Source: Cornus controversa (lineage: Eukaryota; Streptophyta; Magnoliopsida; Cornales; Cornaceae). From it: a stretch of 64,000 bases of DNA. How positions within the stretch are numbered: position 1 is the first letter of the stretch; every line of letters starts with the position of its first letter. The DNA is taken from contig CM048846.1 of NCBI GenBank assembly GCA_026545225.1, forward strand, positions 84,709,270 to 84,773,269. Direction: 5' to 3'. The position numbers and the translations under genes were made by a program. This document shows positions 1 through 12,512 of this stretch, in pieces. The notes below the pieces were generated by a model. The model did not search any database and was not told the DNA's origin. It worked only from the letters and a program-made list of their open reading frames with translations.

Positions 1-1752
1 TTAAAAAAAAAAAAAATCATATTTCATACTTTAATACATCACTTTCCTTTTAAAATTGTTTTTAAAGTTGAGTTGGCATGTCAGCATAGAAGATAATTAA
101 TTTCAAAAAACAAATTTTCTAATTTCACCTAAAAAAAATGATCATTTAATTTTTATGGTTGAAGGTGGTTCATGATTTAGTCAAGTATACACTATTCACC
201 AATAAAAAGCATGTCCCTAGCTAGATTCCTTTCTCCCTAGTGATTGTGTTGCAATAATATTAGTTAAAGTTTATGATTAATTTGTTTAGCATCTTGTCAA
301 TATGTCAATTCTTATCATTTTGTTCTTGCTCGAAGTTTACACTTTACAAGAATCTGAGATGCCTTTAACTCTTTAAGATCTTCAATGCTATCCAAGCATT
401 TTTCATCATCTCCATATCTATCAAGAAAAATTTAGAAATTTAATTACACAACCTTCAGACCTTGTAATTATAGTGAGTAATTAAAAAAAATAAAAACACA
501 ACACAACAAAAGAATACAACATTTACATTGGACAATATGTCTAGAAGAGATCAAAATCCACTAATAAAAAATCAAGTGTGTATGCTTGATTTTTTAATTT
601 TTGTACAATTTTTTTTATAATTAATCTCCTACTGCAAAGTGCAAAATTAACAAATGAGGACTCAACTAACACTCTTTTATCTCATAATTGCATAGGGGTG
701 ACAAATTATCCCGGCCCGATTGATACTCACCTCTATTAGGATGGGTTTAGGGTGGTTTAATTGGAGACGAGACAAAAAAGTCACAAATTAATAAATCGTG
801 CAAGTGCAGGGTGAGAACAGAAATGGGGACTGTAATAAAATTGTTATAATACCCTTATTGTTAATTAGATTTTCTAAAATATCTTTTAGTATTTACCCAC
901 CTAAACCTAATTTATATCTTACCTTATCTTTTCATCCCATTACTCCACCCACCAGCAGTTGTCCAGCCTTCTCCTTCCCCCTCCTCTCGATGGGAAAAAA
1001 AAAAAAATCTCTCTCTCACTCTCCCTTTAGAATTTAAACGGGGGCGAGATAGGTAAGGGAATTAGATGACAGCCAAAATGGGGGTGAGGAGTCGCGTTTT
1101 TGCTAAACGGTTTTGGACAGAAACAAAATGTGCTATGAATTTGTTATATATATATATATATATAATTTTTTGCTGATTCTAAATGATGGAGTTCCACTTA
1201 CATTTTCATTTTTAATGTTAATTTTATTTTTTGATATATCTGATTACTTTGTTTTGCGGGTGGAAAATCTTTGATGATTGACGAATCTATCTTACTTTTT
1301 GGAGGTGGATATATGGATGCTTATGTGCACAGTTGGTAGAAGCTAAAAAGATAGTTTTTTTTTTTTTTTTCTTTTGTAAGAAACTCACACACTCATTTGT
1401 CCTAAAAAATAAGTTAGTTCCCACAATCACAGCCTAATGAATATTATACTGTTTCCTTTTGCTTGTAGTTTTACGAATTCAACCTAGAAAAGAATTTGGA
1501 AAAAAAATAATTTATTTTATCATGTTCAATGTCCCCTTAAAATAAATTTCTGACTCTATCTCTAGCTTTGATGTCTAGATGATCTCAGGATATATGTTTG
1601 GTACCAACGATTAGTGAAGAACACATAACTAACACTCATGTGTAAAGATGTGCAGAAGTTTGAAAGAAAACAAATGAATTTTTTTTAGTAATTTTTCTTT
1701 CAAGAAAGCCCTCAATTTTTAACTAGATCAATGTTGAGCTTTTATACAGTCT
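1..1752. other. AT-rich intergenic DNA
   Basis: No gene can be supported here. The stretch holds a TA microsatellite near 1146-1164 and pyrimidine-rich stretches near 960-1020. A poly-T followed by a sequence near 1358-1440 shares its 3' part with other SINE-like copies in this window. A piece starting near 693 (TAGGGGTGACAAATT) resembles the start of the hAT MITEs found later, but no matching right end was found. The only open frame (798-1037) is low in complexity and looks like no known protein. Confidence 0.6.
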
Positions 1753-1761
1753 TTGATTTTT

Positions 1762-2213
1762 GGATAAATTACACTTACCTCCTCTCTAATTAAGATTTAT
1801 TACATTTACCTTATATATGTTTTGGTATATTACAGTTACTCCCTTCTAAGTGACAGACGCGTGTAAAATTACTCTTATGCCCTTATTATTATATAAATAA
1901 CTTTAACTGAAAAAGATCTAAAAGTTACAATTACTTTTTACCTTCGCTTTGATTCACTTTAGTTGGGGTATAATTGTCTTTTGACACATGATGCAATTGG
2001 TATCTTAATAGAGATTTGAAGGGCATATTTATCATATAATGTTTGAAAATTGGCAACGTTAGCATTGACCATGGTTAGCTATTAACTCAACTGACGGTAG
2101 GAGTGTTTTTGTTATAAATGTACAAATTAGAGGGATGTAACTTTAATATGTCAAAACACAGAGATGCAAGTGTAATAAACTCTAACCTGAGGAGAGGGAA
2201 GTGTAATCAACCC
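1762..2213. mobile_element. MULE-type MITE with near-perfect 9-bp TSD
   Basis: Terminal inverted repeats of about 25 bp are visible: the left end reads GGATAAATTACACTTACCTC and the right end, reverse-complemented, reads GGGTTGATTACACTTCCCTC. The flanks are TTGATTTTT (1753-1761) and TTCATTTTT (2214-2222), which match at 8 of 9 positions. A 9-bp target-site duplication is typical of Mutator-like elements. There is no transposase, so the element is non-autonomous. Class assignment is inferred from TSD length and TIR style. Confidence 0.65.
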
Positions 2214-2522
2214 TTCATTTTTAGTTAAACAAGTCTTTTGAAAGCATTGGAAGACATTTCTTAAAAGTCAATTAAGAGTTGGGACAAGTTTTAAGATAAA
2301 AATTCAGACTTCTAGTTCTAGTTGAAGTAAAAGAAGTTGAACCGGTTGCTAGTGAAAGTTAGACCGGTTCAATGGCCACTAGACTAAGTTAGATCGGTGC
2401 AGTTGCTTGACCATGAGTGTGTGCTCCAAGTTGATAAAACTTCAACCATAATGAATTTGATCTTTAAATCATTCAACAAAATACTTAAAAACAAAATATC
2501 ACTTAAACAATGTTTTTATTTT

Positions 2523-2809
2523 GGGTAAATACCACTTATACCCTTATACCCTCTCAGATTAAGCAATATTTCTACTAAACCCCCTCTAGTTTCAATATTC
2601 TTAACTATATACCTCTTGTCAGTAATGTCCGTCAATTTTTCTCTCTTGTTGACGTCAGCAAATTCCGTTTGTTTGCTGATGTGGCAGTAACAGAAAGAAA
2701 AAATTGATACATAAACTCAAAATTCAAGGGGTGTAGTTGAGAATATCGAAACTAGAGGGGGTCTAGTTAAGATATTACCTAAACTGAGGGGTGTAAGTGA
2801 CATTTACCC
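2523..2809. mobile_element. MULE-type MITE with perfect 9-bp TSD
   Basis: The element begins GGGTAAATACCACTTATACC and ends with the diverged complement (CACTTACACCCCTCAG in reverse complement). Inverted similarity continues inward through a CCCCCTCTAGTTTC block, making a foldback of roughly 100-bp arms. It is flanked on both sides by TTTTATTTT (2514-2522 and 2810-2818). The perfect 9-bp duplication supports Mutator-like transposition, though the TSD is low in complexity. There is no coding capacity. Confidence 0.7.
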
Positions 2810-2850
2810 TTTTATTTTTTATACCAAAATATGAAAACACACAACTATAT

Positions 2851-3122
2851 TTCTAATGGATTAAAATCCTCCCGTGAGAGAAACCCGTGGTTTCGTCCAA
2901 TGGGTGAAGTTTATCACTATACTATTAAGATATCCTAACTCACGTTTTTTCAATAATGTGAAGTGAGAGAAATTTCAACGTCGTTGTTACATGCTTCGAA
3001 GTGAATTTCATATCATTATAATTGACTTTTGAACAGAAGCAAGTACGAGAGAAATATGTATGGTGTGAAATGGATGAAATTGGATATTTCTCTCACGGGA
3101 GAGGATTTTGATCCATTTCTAG
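2851..3122. mobile_element. Foldback MITE, class unresolved
   Basis: Inverted termini of about 35 bp share the core ATCCTCCCGTGAGAGAAA on the left and its near-complement (TTTCTCTCACGGGAGAGGAT) on the right. The outer ends read TCTAATGGAT and, in reverse complement, TCTAGAAATGGAT. No clean target-site duplication could be read, so the superfamily is not assigned. No protein is encoded. Confidence 0.6.
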
Positions 3123-3737
3123 CAACCTTTTCTGCTCATTTCACACCAGACATTCTGATAAAGCATGATGAACATTCCATCTCAATCATTTGAGACCATA
3201 TAAATAGCATGCAATTTCACAACAGTCTTAAGACTGTTACTTGTTCTTTCATACTCCATTCATCTCTGTTTGTCTCTCACTTCTTCGTTAAATATATCTT
3301 GCATTTACAGATATTTTTTTCTTCATCCATTGCTCAATTCACTGCCAATTTCTGGTTGAGAGGTAAATTAATGAACAACATGTTGACCCATGTACGTTTA
3401 ACAATGACAAACAATAATATGTCAGGAGATAGTGACATCTCATGTCGGTAACATTGATATTTTTTTTTCTTCATGTGATTAGATTGATTCATTCTTTTTA
3501 ATTATGGTCACAAATATTCATCACATATTCATATTCTTTGCTTAATTAACAAAATCACGTGATAAGCTCCCATTTGAGGAACATCAATATTGACCAAAAT
3601 ACTCAAATAATTAATAGTGTTTTTTAATTGGTGTAATTTCGAACAAGTAAATACACACATACAAAAAAAAAAAAAAAAAAATTGTATTATGGGGGCACTT
3701 AGAAGGCGAGCGCCCTCGTGATAAATTTAGTCAATAT
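3123..3737. other. Intergenic DNA
   Basis: Nothing supportable was found in this stretch. An 80-codon open frame at 3209-3451 has no recognisable motif. A homopolymer A run lies at about 3662-3680. Confidence 0.5.
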
Positions 3738-3847
3738 ATATATATATACATATGCACGCGTTTTTTTAGGATGACATTAACAACCGCTCATCATTTAATA
3801 GTTTGAACTTTTAGAATAACCGGTTGTCACAATATTAGAGCTAGAAC

Positions 3848-4007
3848 AATGCTACACATCATGAAATTATTTCATGAATTTTTATCATGAATGATGTGAC
3901 AATTAAATGGTGAGTTAGTATTGGTGGGATTCTCCCCATACACGGAGTCCCAATAATATTATCATATGCTACATCATTCATGATAGAATTTTATGAAGTT
4001 TAGCATT
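3848..4007. mobile_element. Foldback MITE inside the first duplicate copy
   Basis: The left arm (AATGCTACACATCATGAAAT) pairs with the right arm (reverse complement AATGCTAAACTTCATAAAAT), and both continue to a shared ATCATGAATGATGT segment. The arms are about 50 bp and the total length is about 160 bp. The second copy of the surrounding duplication lacks this segment, which supports insertion. No clear TSD was read. Confidence 0.6.
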
Positions 4008-4138
4008 TCCCAGTCTAAGTAGATTGGAATCTTATTAGCTCTTGCATTCATCACTAATTTTTGATTGTTAAGTGCATCATTTAGGAAGAGTAACATAGTC
4101 CTCGTGATAGATTTACTCTCTATATATATGTGTGTGTA

Positions 4139-4326
4139 CAGGCACGAAGCTAGGAACTGATTTTTTTTTATTTGCACTTTAAACGCATAATTTTGTAAAA
4201 TTATGCAAATGCCTCCACTAAAATTTTAAAAATAAACTTCCAAAAAAAAAAAAATTTAAAAATACCCTAGTATATAAGTATGCTCCAACAAACGCCCCTC
4301 TCACAAAAGTTTCTGGCTCGTCACTG
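4139..4326. mobile_element. hAT-like MITE (CAG...CTG termini)
   Basis: The element begins CAGGCACGAAGCTAGGAACT and ends with the complement of CAGTGACGAGCCAGAAACT. These ends resemble the terminus of the hAT transposon at 56436 (CAGGGGCGGAGCAAGGAATC). The flanks TGTGTGTA and TATATGTA match at 6 of 8 positions in a low-complexity context. At 188 bp it has no coding capacity, and it is probably a non-autonomous relative of that hAT family (inference). Confidence 0.6.
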
Positions 4327-4560
4327 TATATGTAGATATTTTTTAGGATGACATTGACTACTGATCATCCTTTAACAGTTTAAACTTTTAGAATAATGGG
4401 TTGTCACAATAGACTATTGAGAGGATAGAAGAACTAGCACAGTCATGTGTTATTCAAGCAAGTCTAAGTAGACTGAAAATCTCATTAGCTCTTGAATTCA
4501 AACTAATTACTCATTGTTAAGTGTGCCCGTTTGGAAGAATAACATAGTCCACATTTAGGG

Positions 4561-5653
4561 TATTAATTACTAGAGAAGACCAAAGTTAACATAAATAGAA
4601 TTAGTAAGAAATAATATGGTAACATGAAGTTTGACTAAGGTCATAGTTTTAAATAAAACGGAATGAAAACATAAGATTCATATAACCGATCCCAAATAAT
4701 TGACAAAAAGGCTTTGGTTGGTCAATGCTTCGGTTTGGTGTGTTTTGATATTGGTTGTTCTCTCTTCCATGTTTGATTGTCTAAGGCACAGTCTGTAGTG
4801 CCCTTTTGTGACCTGCGTTTGGCATTTTGAAGAACTTATTTGTACATGTTTTATTTATATACACACTCATTCTTATTTACCCCAATAAAAAAAAATAAAA
4901 AATATAAAAAGTGGAAAATGTTTTTTCAATTTGTTTAAATTCAAAGTTTCAGACAGCATTACAAGATCACCATTGCATCAAGTCAAGAATAACTTATAAT
5001 AATAATACTGGATATTGATGATAGATTCCTCTTGAACCTCTCTCTCTCATTCATTACAGCCATCACCTAGAGAAGCTGAGACAAAGTCTATATACCATTA
5101 ATTTTTTGCTGGCTTCCATCGAACCCACACTTCTTCATTTCAATTTCCACAAAACATGTGGATTTGAAACCCTAATTCACATTACCGAGGAACAGGTTGA
5201 CAATGATCCGATTAATTAATTATAATAATAACTGCCTTAATGATATGCTCAGCTCTATTGCCACACAATTCAAAAACATGTCAGTCTTCCATTACCTTCT
5301 GCGTCGGTCCGGTCGCTGCGGCAATTTTATTTATTTATTTTGTTACTAAGTATTTTATCAGAAACACACGCATTAACATTAGGAGAGACATTACATAAAC
5401 ATAATGTAAGTTTGTACATTGCTTCCAATGCTGTCGGGAGCCCTAGGAGGACCAACTGATAATTTCCTTTAGTTAATTGGAGCATTATTCACTACATTTC
5501 GTTGCTAAATGATTCATTCATAGCGCCATCGTGGCACCTTTGGTCACCGTCGGATTAGAAATTCATCCAGATTTGTGCTAATTTAGTTTGACTTGAAAAG
5601 TCAAGGGTGCATGAATGGGTAGATTTGGTGCCAGGTTGTGCATTTGTGAATAA

Positions 5654-5689
<36 letters not shown>

Positions 5690-6111
5690 AGATTTAATGG
5701 GAAATGTCCTTTTGTCATGGAGATCCCCATGGTTGAGTATTATTTTGATTTCAAAGGTGACTCATAGGGGTCCTTCCATGAAGCAGGCTAGGGACAGTCT
5801 TTTTTGTTTATTTATTTATTCTTCGATAACAAAACAAAAACTAAGAAGAAGAAAGAGAACAATCATCATTCATGTGATGCCTTGGTCATATATATATATA
5901 TATATATATATAACTTGGGCTGCAACCCAACACCTAATCCAAGATGCTTTTGTTATTAGAAAGATGATGAACAGGGACATTTAAATTGTCAGCAATTCTC
6001 ATTTTTTTTTAGAAAAAAGACAAATAAACATGCACACATCCACAATATTACCCTTTACACGAATAGAACACTTGCTATTACGGCAATTCTCGAAGTTGTA
6101 TTAAGAGAGTT
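4561..6111. other. Intergenic DNA
   Basis: No gene was recognised. It contains TA/TG microsatellites near 5655-5690 and 5890-5913. The open frame at 5607-5984 runs through both microsatellites and has no conserved motif, so it is not taken as a gene. Confidence 0.5.
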
Positions 6112-6220
6112 CTTTTTTTTTTTCCACTTAGAAACTCATGCACCCATTTTTGATCCTACGAGAACTTAAACTCTCGACCTTTTCTTCAAAAGGTGGTTAA
6201 TATTATAAAATTTATTAAAT
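6112..6220 (-). repeat. SINE-like fragment
   Basis: On the minus strand the segment ends in a poly-A tract (poly-T on +) preceded by TGCATGAGTTTCT and GAGTTTAAGTTCTCGTAG. The same arrangement recurs at 37453-37565 (GAGTTTATGTTCTCGTAG, then TGTGTGTTTCTTG). Shared body plus A-rich tail at dispersed sites suggests a short retroposon. The Pol III A and B boxes are degenerate, so SINE identity is inferred. Confidence 0.45.
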
Positions 6221-6264
6221 TTCTGAACAATGGTTAATTACAAAATAGATAAAAATTCACCAAC

Positions 6265-6266
<2 letters not shown>

Positions 6267-6328
<62 letters not shown>
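6267..6328. repeat. (TA)n microsatellite, 62 bp
   Basis: This is an uninterrupted TA dinucleotide run, the longest perfect one in the window. It lies in intergenic DNA about 2.7 kb upstream of the KANADI start codon. Confidence 0.95.
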
Positions 6329-6332
<4 letters not shown>

Positions 6333-6797
6333 AAACAGATGAGAAGGTGTTTATGTAACAAACAAGAAAATGTAGATTTGTTCATGTATTTTTCTCCACT
6401 AAAAGAAGGTTGATATTCATTAACATTATTAAAAAAAAAAAAGAATTGTTTAGATTAAAAAATTTCCCTAATTTTTTAATAAGTCAAATAGTCTAGTAGT
6501 AAGTGATGCCTATCGACAAAGGTATGACCATCCTTTTAAAATACTCTCATTGTTCTAACATTAGATTGGACAGAGAATCTTCAAAATTCGAATATATTCA
6601 ATTCAAAATCAAAATCAAAATGTTGTCTCAATCCCATCTTTGTTTGTGTTTTAAAATGATAAAGCACGATTATGCTGCAATTGTTATGCCTAATAAATCA
6701 TATTCAACTTGCTGTCAATCACTACGACGAAAAAGTGACTCCTGTATATATGTATACGTGTGTGTCTATATGGATCAAAATTTAAAGAGATTCTTTT

Positions 6798-6942
6798 TGG
6801 TGGTGAAATTCAACACTATTAATGACAAATTTGTTACTATAATGGTATAAAATGGTGTGAAATTTTAAGTGTTTGAATCTCATTTCATATCATTATAATT
6901 TATAATAATGAAATTTATCATTAATAGTGGTGAACTTCACTT
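6798..6942. mobile_element. Foldback MITE
   Basis: The left arm contains CACTATTAATGACAAATTTG. The right arm, reverse-complemented, contains CACTATTAATGATAAATTTC, with flanking GGTGAAATTC / GTGAAGTTCA matches. The arms are about 45 bp around a short AT-rich loop. No TSD was identified and no protein is encoded. Confidence 0.55.
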
Positions 6943-8544
6943 TTCAGACAAAATCACGAAAAGACTCACTTAAGAGTGTTTTGATTTGTGTCTATGTATA
7001 TATTATCAAATGAATCCTCTCCTATTTGAATACATTTTTATCTTATCCAGAAAATGAAAACACACACACACATGTACCCATAAAGTCAAAATTTGTGGAA
7101 ATGGTCCCAATAAATCAAGAGTCTCTCGATAATTTAATTTTCTCTAACGGTGGTCGTGGTTGGCCTCCTAAGAGAATTTGAACTACCGACTTCAAGGATG
7201 TGAAGTGAAAGTATTTGTCATTGCACTATCTCTTTGAAGTTAGTTTAATCCACTATCAAGGACTATAATTTTGTGATATCAATTTATCTTTTAAAATAAA
7301 AATGTGAGACTAACAAAAAGACAAAGTAAACAAAGTAAATATTTTAATTTTTTTTTTCTGACCAAACAAAAGGATTTAAAGATGTACATCATAGAAGCAA
7401 CCCCAAATGTATTATCTCTATTTGAGCTTATAATATATACACATACAATCAATTGTATGGGCCATATGTTACATATAAAAGATGATAAAAAGCTTTAAAT
7501 GCCTTTAACCGTGTCTATAAGCATCGGTAAGCGTTACCTTTGGCTACGTTACTTTACCTTAGATGCCCCAATTTTTGAGTCACCCCATCCTTGTCTCTGT
7601 CTCTCTTTCTGGATTAAACTTTGGGTCCCACCCGCTCTCATTTAACGGACGGTCAAATACCCAACCAACACCTTTTATGAGTGACCAAAGCCCATTAGGG
7701 TTTGGGAATGGGAATAGGATGGGTTTGAGTCCATTTCATTTGCCCAATTTGAAACCAAACCCGTTTACAGATCCGAGTGATTTTGGTAACCATTGACCCG
7801 TTCCTCTTTTCGGGCTCATACTTGTCACTGGATTTTGAAACCCGTTTTTTGTTTCCTTTTTATTTGTCAATATTATAATGGAATTGTATTTTTTTCCCTT
7901 TTAACATCGAGAAAATTATTGTAGCAATTTTATAAAAATAAAAAAGAGAAGACATTGGATTGTGAGCCGGGGCACCCTTTTGACGTTGGGGCACAATGCA
8001 ATTTAATGACATCCTTATCCTTACCTGTAGATAAAAAGACATTCTTATCCTTACAGAATGTAGAAAGGATAACTCTGACTTTCTAAATGCTAAGTTTTCA
8101 GAGGACCTTTTACTGTCCATATCTGAAAGAGAAAATGAAAATAAAAAGAGAAAATGAAAAGTAAGTTTAAAGTTATCATAGACGAGTAACTAATTCCAAT
8201 TGCTAAAATTAAGGTTTCTTATAATCATATAGTGAATGATTCTATATAATTGAGTAATTATGAGAAATCCCACGATGTGGAAATTTTGTCTAATAATGTG
8301 TTTGTGTGTGTGTGTATATATATATGTGTGTAATGTAAGAATATAATGACTTTAGGGTTTGGGGAAAGGGCACCAACCACATGTTCTGAGTTCAATGAAG
8401 AACAATGGTTAGAAAGGTAAGTATGAGTTGTTGAGAGACAAATGCACACGTTAAAAGCTTACAATAAAATTTCCTTTTTCTTCCCTCAAAGAAATCAAGG
8501 GAAAAGGAAAGAGTAAAAAGGAATCAAAGTCTCAAACTTGTAAT
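6943..8544. other. Intergenic/upstream region of the KANADI gene
   Basis: No gene is supported. A SINE-like minus-strand piece may lie at about 7141-7235, with a B-box-like GTTCAAATTC on the minus strand. An open frame at 7563-7796 is a run of Gly/Pro/Asn-rich codons over a GGGTTTGGGAATGGG-type stretch and matches no family I know. The region could hold distal promoter elements, but none can be assigned by eye. Confidence 0.4.
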
Positions 8545-8765
8545 CTTTTCTCTCTCTCTCTCTTTTTTCTCACTTTCTCACCCTACCCCCACGTCCACAA
8601 AAGAAATACCCCCCTCTTTTCTCTCTCTCTCTCTCTCTCTCTCTGTCATATAGCCCCTCAAGTGTCATTTTCTCACATATAGTTCACACAAAAGAAACAA
8701 CCATTCACTTCATACCTTGTCATTACTTCCTCTCTCTCTCTCTCCTATCAATCTCTAATCTCTCT
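8545..8765 (+). promoter_or_regulatory. CT-repeat-rich promoter/leader upstream of KAN2
   Basis: Three CT-dinucleotide tracts (about 8550-8568, 8620-8644 and 8730-8762) sit 250-470 bp before the KANADI start codon. CT/GA repeats in plant promoters and 5' leaders are known binding sites for BASIC PENTACYSTEINE (GAGA-binding) proteins, which recruit Polycomb at developmental genes. Whether these tracts lie in the promoter or the transcribed leader cannot be told from sequence alone. Confidence 0.5.
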
Positions 8766-8884
8766 CTGCAACTACTCCCCTCAATTGATCATCAAATCCC
8801 ATTTGAAGAGAAACCCAGAAATCCCTCACCTCAAAATCCGAAACCCAGATCATCAAGCTCCCCAACAAGGCCTCTCTCTCATCC

Positions 8885-8893
8885 TTTATAAAA
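8885..8893 (+). promoter_or_regulatory. Candidate TATA box (TTTATAAAA)
   Basis: TTTATAAAA lies about 125 bp upstream of the KANADI start codon, which would leave a leader of roughly 90-100 nt. The upstream CT-rich block could instead be transcribed leader, in which case a more distal promoter is used. Confidence 0.3.
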
Positions 8894-9016
8894 CCCACTT
8901 CTACTATTCAACCACAAGTACAATACTACCTAGACCAAGAAAAAAGGAGAAGAAGAGTACTGTGTGTTTGTGTGTGTGTTTTAGAGAGAGATAAAGGGTT
9001 TGTTTGGTTGTAGAAG

Positions 9017-10623
9017 ATGGAGCTATTCCCAGCACAACCAGACCTATCTCTACAAATCAGTCCTCCAAACAGCAAACCCACATCAGGTTGGAGGAGGACA
9101 GAAGAAGACATGGATTTGGGCTTCTGGAAGAGAGCTTTGGATTCCAGAAACTCCATCTCTTCAATGTCCAAATCCGATCACTGCTTCGACCTCTCACTCT
9201 CGAATCCGAGGGTAGTCTCGGAACCCACCTCAAGCAACCATCTTCACCTCCTCCACAATGGCGGTACCAACAATCTAATCCATTCCATCCATCAAAACCA
9301 GTACCCGAATCACCAACATCAACTCCATAGCCAACTTTTTCAACAACATCAACATCAAGGTGGACTTAACTCAGAGCTCAATTTCTTGCGACCCATTAGG
9401 GGAATTCCAGTGTACCAAAACCCTCCTACTAGTCCTTTCCCATTCAGTACTCAACAACCTATAGATACACCATCTGTGTCGTCATCTTCAGCAACTGCTA
9501 CTACTAACACCACCACTACTACTGCAAGTCCCTTCCACTCTCAAGGGCTAATGCGATCCAGGTTTTTCTCGAGGTTTCCGGCTAAACGGAGCATGAGAGC
9601 GCCTCGGATGCGGTGGACCACCACGCTTCATGCTCGCTTTGTTCATGCTGTTGAGCTCTTGGGTGGCCATGAAAGTAGGCTAGCTTCATTTTGTTTTTGT
9701 TTTCTTTCTTTTTCATCCACATGTTTATATACATATATATATGCTTCGCTTAATAATTAGCATCTCTCTCAAACCAAAATATACAAAGATTGATGAAATT
9801 TTTACTTATCCATTTTTTTATGTTGTTTTGGTGTTTAGGAGCTACACCCAAGTCAGTTCTTGAGCTCATGGATGTGAAAGATCTCACCTTGGCACATGTT
9901 AAGTCTCATTTACAGGTAAATGGGTATATATATATAGATATATATATATGTGTGTGTGTATATATATATATATATGTATATATATGACCTTTTTTTGTGA
10001 AATGGTCAAAGAAAACTTCAAATTAATTAATGTCATAATTTTCAATTTTTTTTTTTTTTGCTGTGTATATATATATACATACATATATACACTTCGAAGT
10101 TATATAGTCCTTGATGCAGTTCAAAATATTGTTTTTTTGCAAGCTTAACATGCATTTTTGTACAGCCTACATTAGAGGAAGGTGCTAATTCATACTTTTC
10201 AAATTCCAATGTTTACTTGCACAGAGGTCTCTCAAATCCTAAGCATTTCTTTTTCTACTAGATCTGATGGTTCTGCAAGCTATTATGCAGCTTTTTGCTT
10301 GGAACAATGAACCATCCATGTAAAAGAAAAGATCAATAACACTGTATAATATATATATACACACATATAGATAGAGCTAGAGAGAGAAATTCATCTATCT
10401 CCGGAAACAAATAAGACAAAGACAAAGGAATTCAAAAAAAGAGTCATAGCCAAGCCGAGACAAGTTTACACTGAGTCCATAATTTTATATTAAAAACACA
10501 TTTTCTTCTTTAACAGAGCAGAACTAGTAGTTAATAAGAAAGTACAAAACACTATCATTTCTCAATGATATCTCTACATCTCTCCTCTTGGTCTTGTTAA
10601 CCACACCCCATAACAATAGTTAA

Positions 10624-10655
<32 letters not shown>

Positions 10656-11982
10656 ATATATATGCACATACATGTGTATTAGCACAATTATACAAAATGG
10701 TTTTCATCATTTATATATGTACTTGCACTGTATCACACATATGAACACAAGTGTATATTAGCATCTATTTTTTTGTTTTTCATATGTAATACTTTGATGT
10801 CACATATGACTATATCATGTACCAATGTTACTAATGTACATTTATACCATTCTAATTATGATTTATGTTGTTTATTGCAGATGTATCGAACCGTGAGGAC
10901 GACCGATAGAGCGGCTGTTTCTTCGGGTTAAACCTCATATTCTTTTATGTTTATTGTGTAAATGAATTATTTTATATAAAACATAGAAAATTTTATATTA
11001 ATATTGGTCTTTCTTTTAATTTTTTTCAGGACAATCAGAAGTATTGGACAATGGGTCATCTGGAGACACTTCTGAGGATCTAATGATTGATCTTCAGAAC
11101 CCAAGAAGGTCTGAGCTATCAGTTCAACAGGGAAGAGCAAATGTGAATCAAGATAAGGATTATCATGGCCTTTGGAGCAACTCTTCAAGGTAATTAATTA
11201 ATAAAACTGAACCACTTTGCATGTATATTACTGTGTTTTAATTTGTCCTCATTTGATAATTAGTTACATTTTCTTATCTAAACTTAAAAGCCCATTAATT
11301 ACTTCATGCGAATTCCTTCCTGCTAAATTTGTTTGGTTCCTGAGAAAATCAAGGAAAATAAATAAAGTTTTGGCACCACAAAAACTACCATTCCGAGCCC
11401 ATAAGTTGTATAATTCCAAGTTTAATCTCTTTTCTCATTATTCCACTTGACGATCAAGTATTTCGATTATGTATTTTATCTTAGTTTGTCATTGTTTTAA
11501 TTAGATATAAAACTATATAATACTTTGATATAAAAAATTGTAAGTAAAAGAGCTTTTATTAAGCAATCATGGCAAGACCTAAAGTTATAGCTTTTCTGAA
11601 AACATGATGAAGTAAAAGAATAAATGATAATTTTTCATCTATCTATTTCATTCTAATTGTTTTTGTTTTTATTTTTATATATTATAGATAAAATGGGTAA
11701 GCAGGATTGAATGAAAAAGAATGTACAAATAAGTCCCATAAAAGAGACCAAACAAGAGCCTCTTGAGGCTAAATTTCATTCTAGTTGTGAACTTTATCTC
11801 TTTGAACTCTCTTTTTTCTATATACACACACATATATACTATATAACATTTTAGTATGTATCATTAATTATGGCTTAAGATCTTATTAACAATAGTGGAT
11901 CTAATAAAACAGAGAAGTCCTAAGTTTTAATATATCCTTCTATATGTATATGTGTGTTTATAGAGAGAGAGACACACACACA

Positions 11983-12020
<38 letters not shown>

Positions 12021-12481
12021 TGAGGTCACAAAAAGAAGAAATGATATCACTTGCTTTGTTCTGTCTGTCAACTACAAGTTTAACACTGAAACTGCATGTA
12101 TGATGCTGTAATAATCTCTTTTCTAGTGGGTTGAAAAGGAAGTTTAGCAGTAGTAAAAGAAACCATTCTATGACCTGAAAAACTATTTCCCAAATCAACC
12201 TAAAAATGTAGATATATATATCTCTTTCCTTTGGATTTTGTGGGCTCAGATAAGGCTATTTGAATGGGACCCACAATTTGGAAACTTAGTGTAAAAGCTA
12301 AGCCTGCACCAATTAAGCTGTGCTCTGTGCCCTTTGAACCTTCCTTGTAGTCTAATTTTTGTTGTGTGTGTAATGGGCTATCACATGGGTGGGTTCAACT
12401 TTATTTGAATCAGCACTAAATGTAAACTGTAAAGTGAGGACTGTAAAAAAGAGAGTGAAAAAAATCTACCTTTCTTTTCTC

Positions 12482-12512
<31 letters not shown>

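Larger units (their letters stand above)
3738..4560. repeat. Diverged direct duplication interrupted by two MITEs
   Basis: Sequence at about 3755-3835 plus 4010-4115 recurs at about 4330-4560. Shared blocks include TTTTTTTAGGATGACATT, CTTTTAGAATAA..GGTTGTCACAA, AGTCTAAGTAGA and the pair GAAGA(G/A)TAACATAGTCC. In the first copy the blocks are split by a foldback MITE (3848-4007). A second, hAT-like MITE (4139-4326) lies between the copies. The second copy therefore shows the uninterrupted state. Confidence 0.65.

Noticed and set aside
5607..5984. Open frame across TA/TG microsatellites
   Set aside because: The Tyr/Ile and Val/Cys runs are microsatellite translations, with no conserved motif.
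7563..7796. Short Gly/Pro/Asn-rich open frame upstream of KAN2
   Set aside because: It is 77 codons with no recognised homologue, over a GGGTTTGGG-type repeat-like stretch.
9675..9760. Read-through of KAN2 exon 1 as a 247-codon intronless protein
   Set aside because: It would cut the GARP domain. A GT donor at 9675 and an AG acceptor at 9838 restore the domain exactly.
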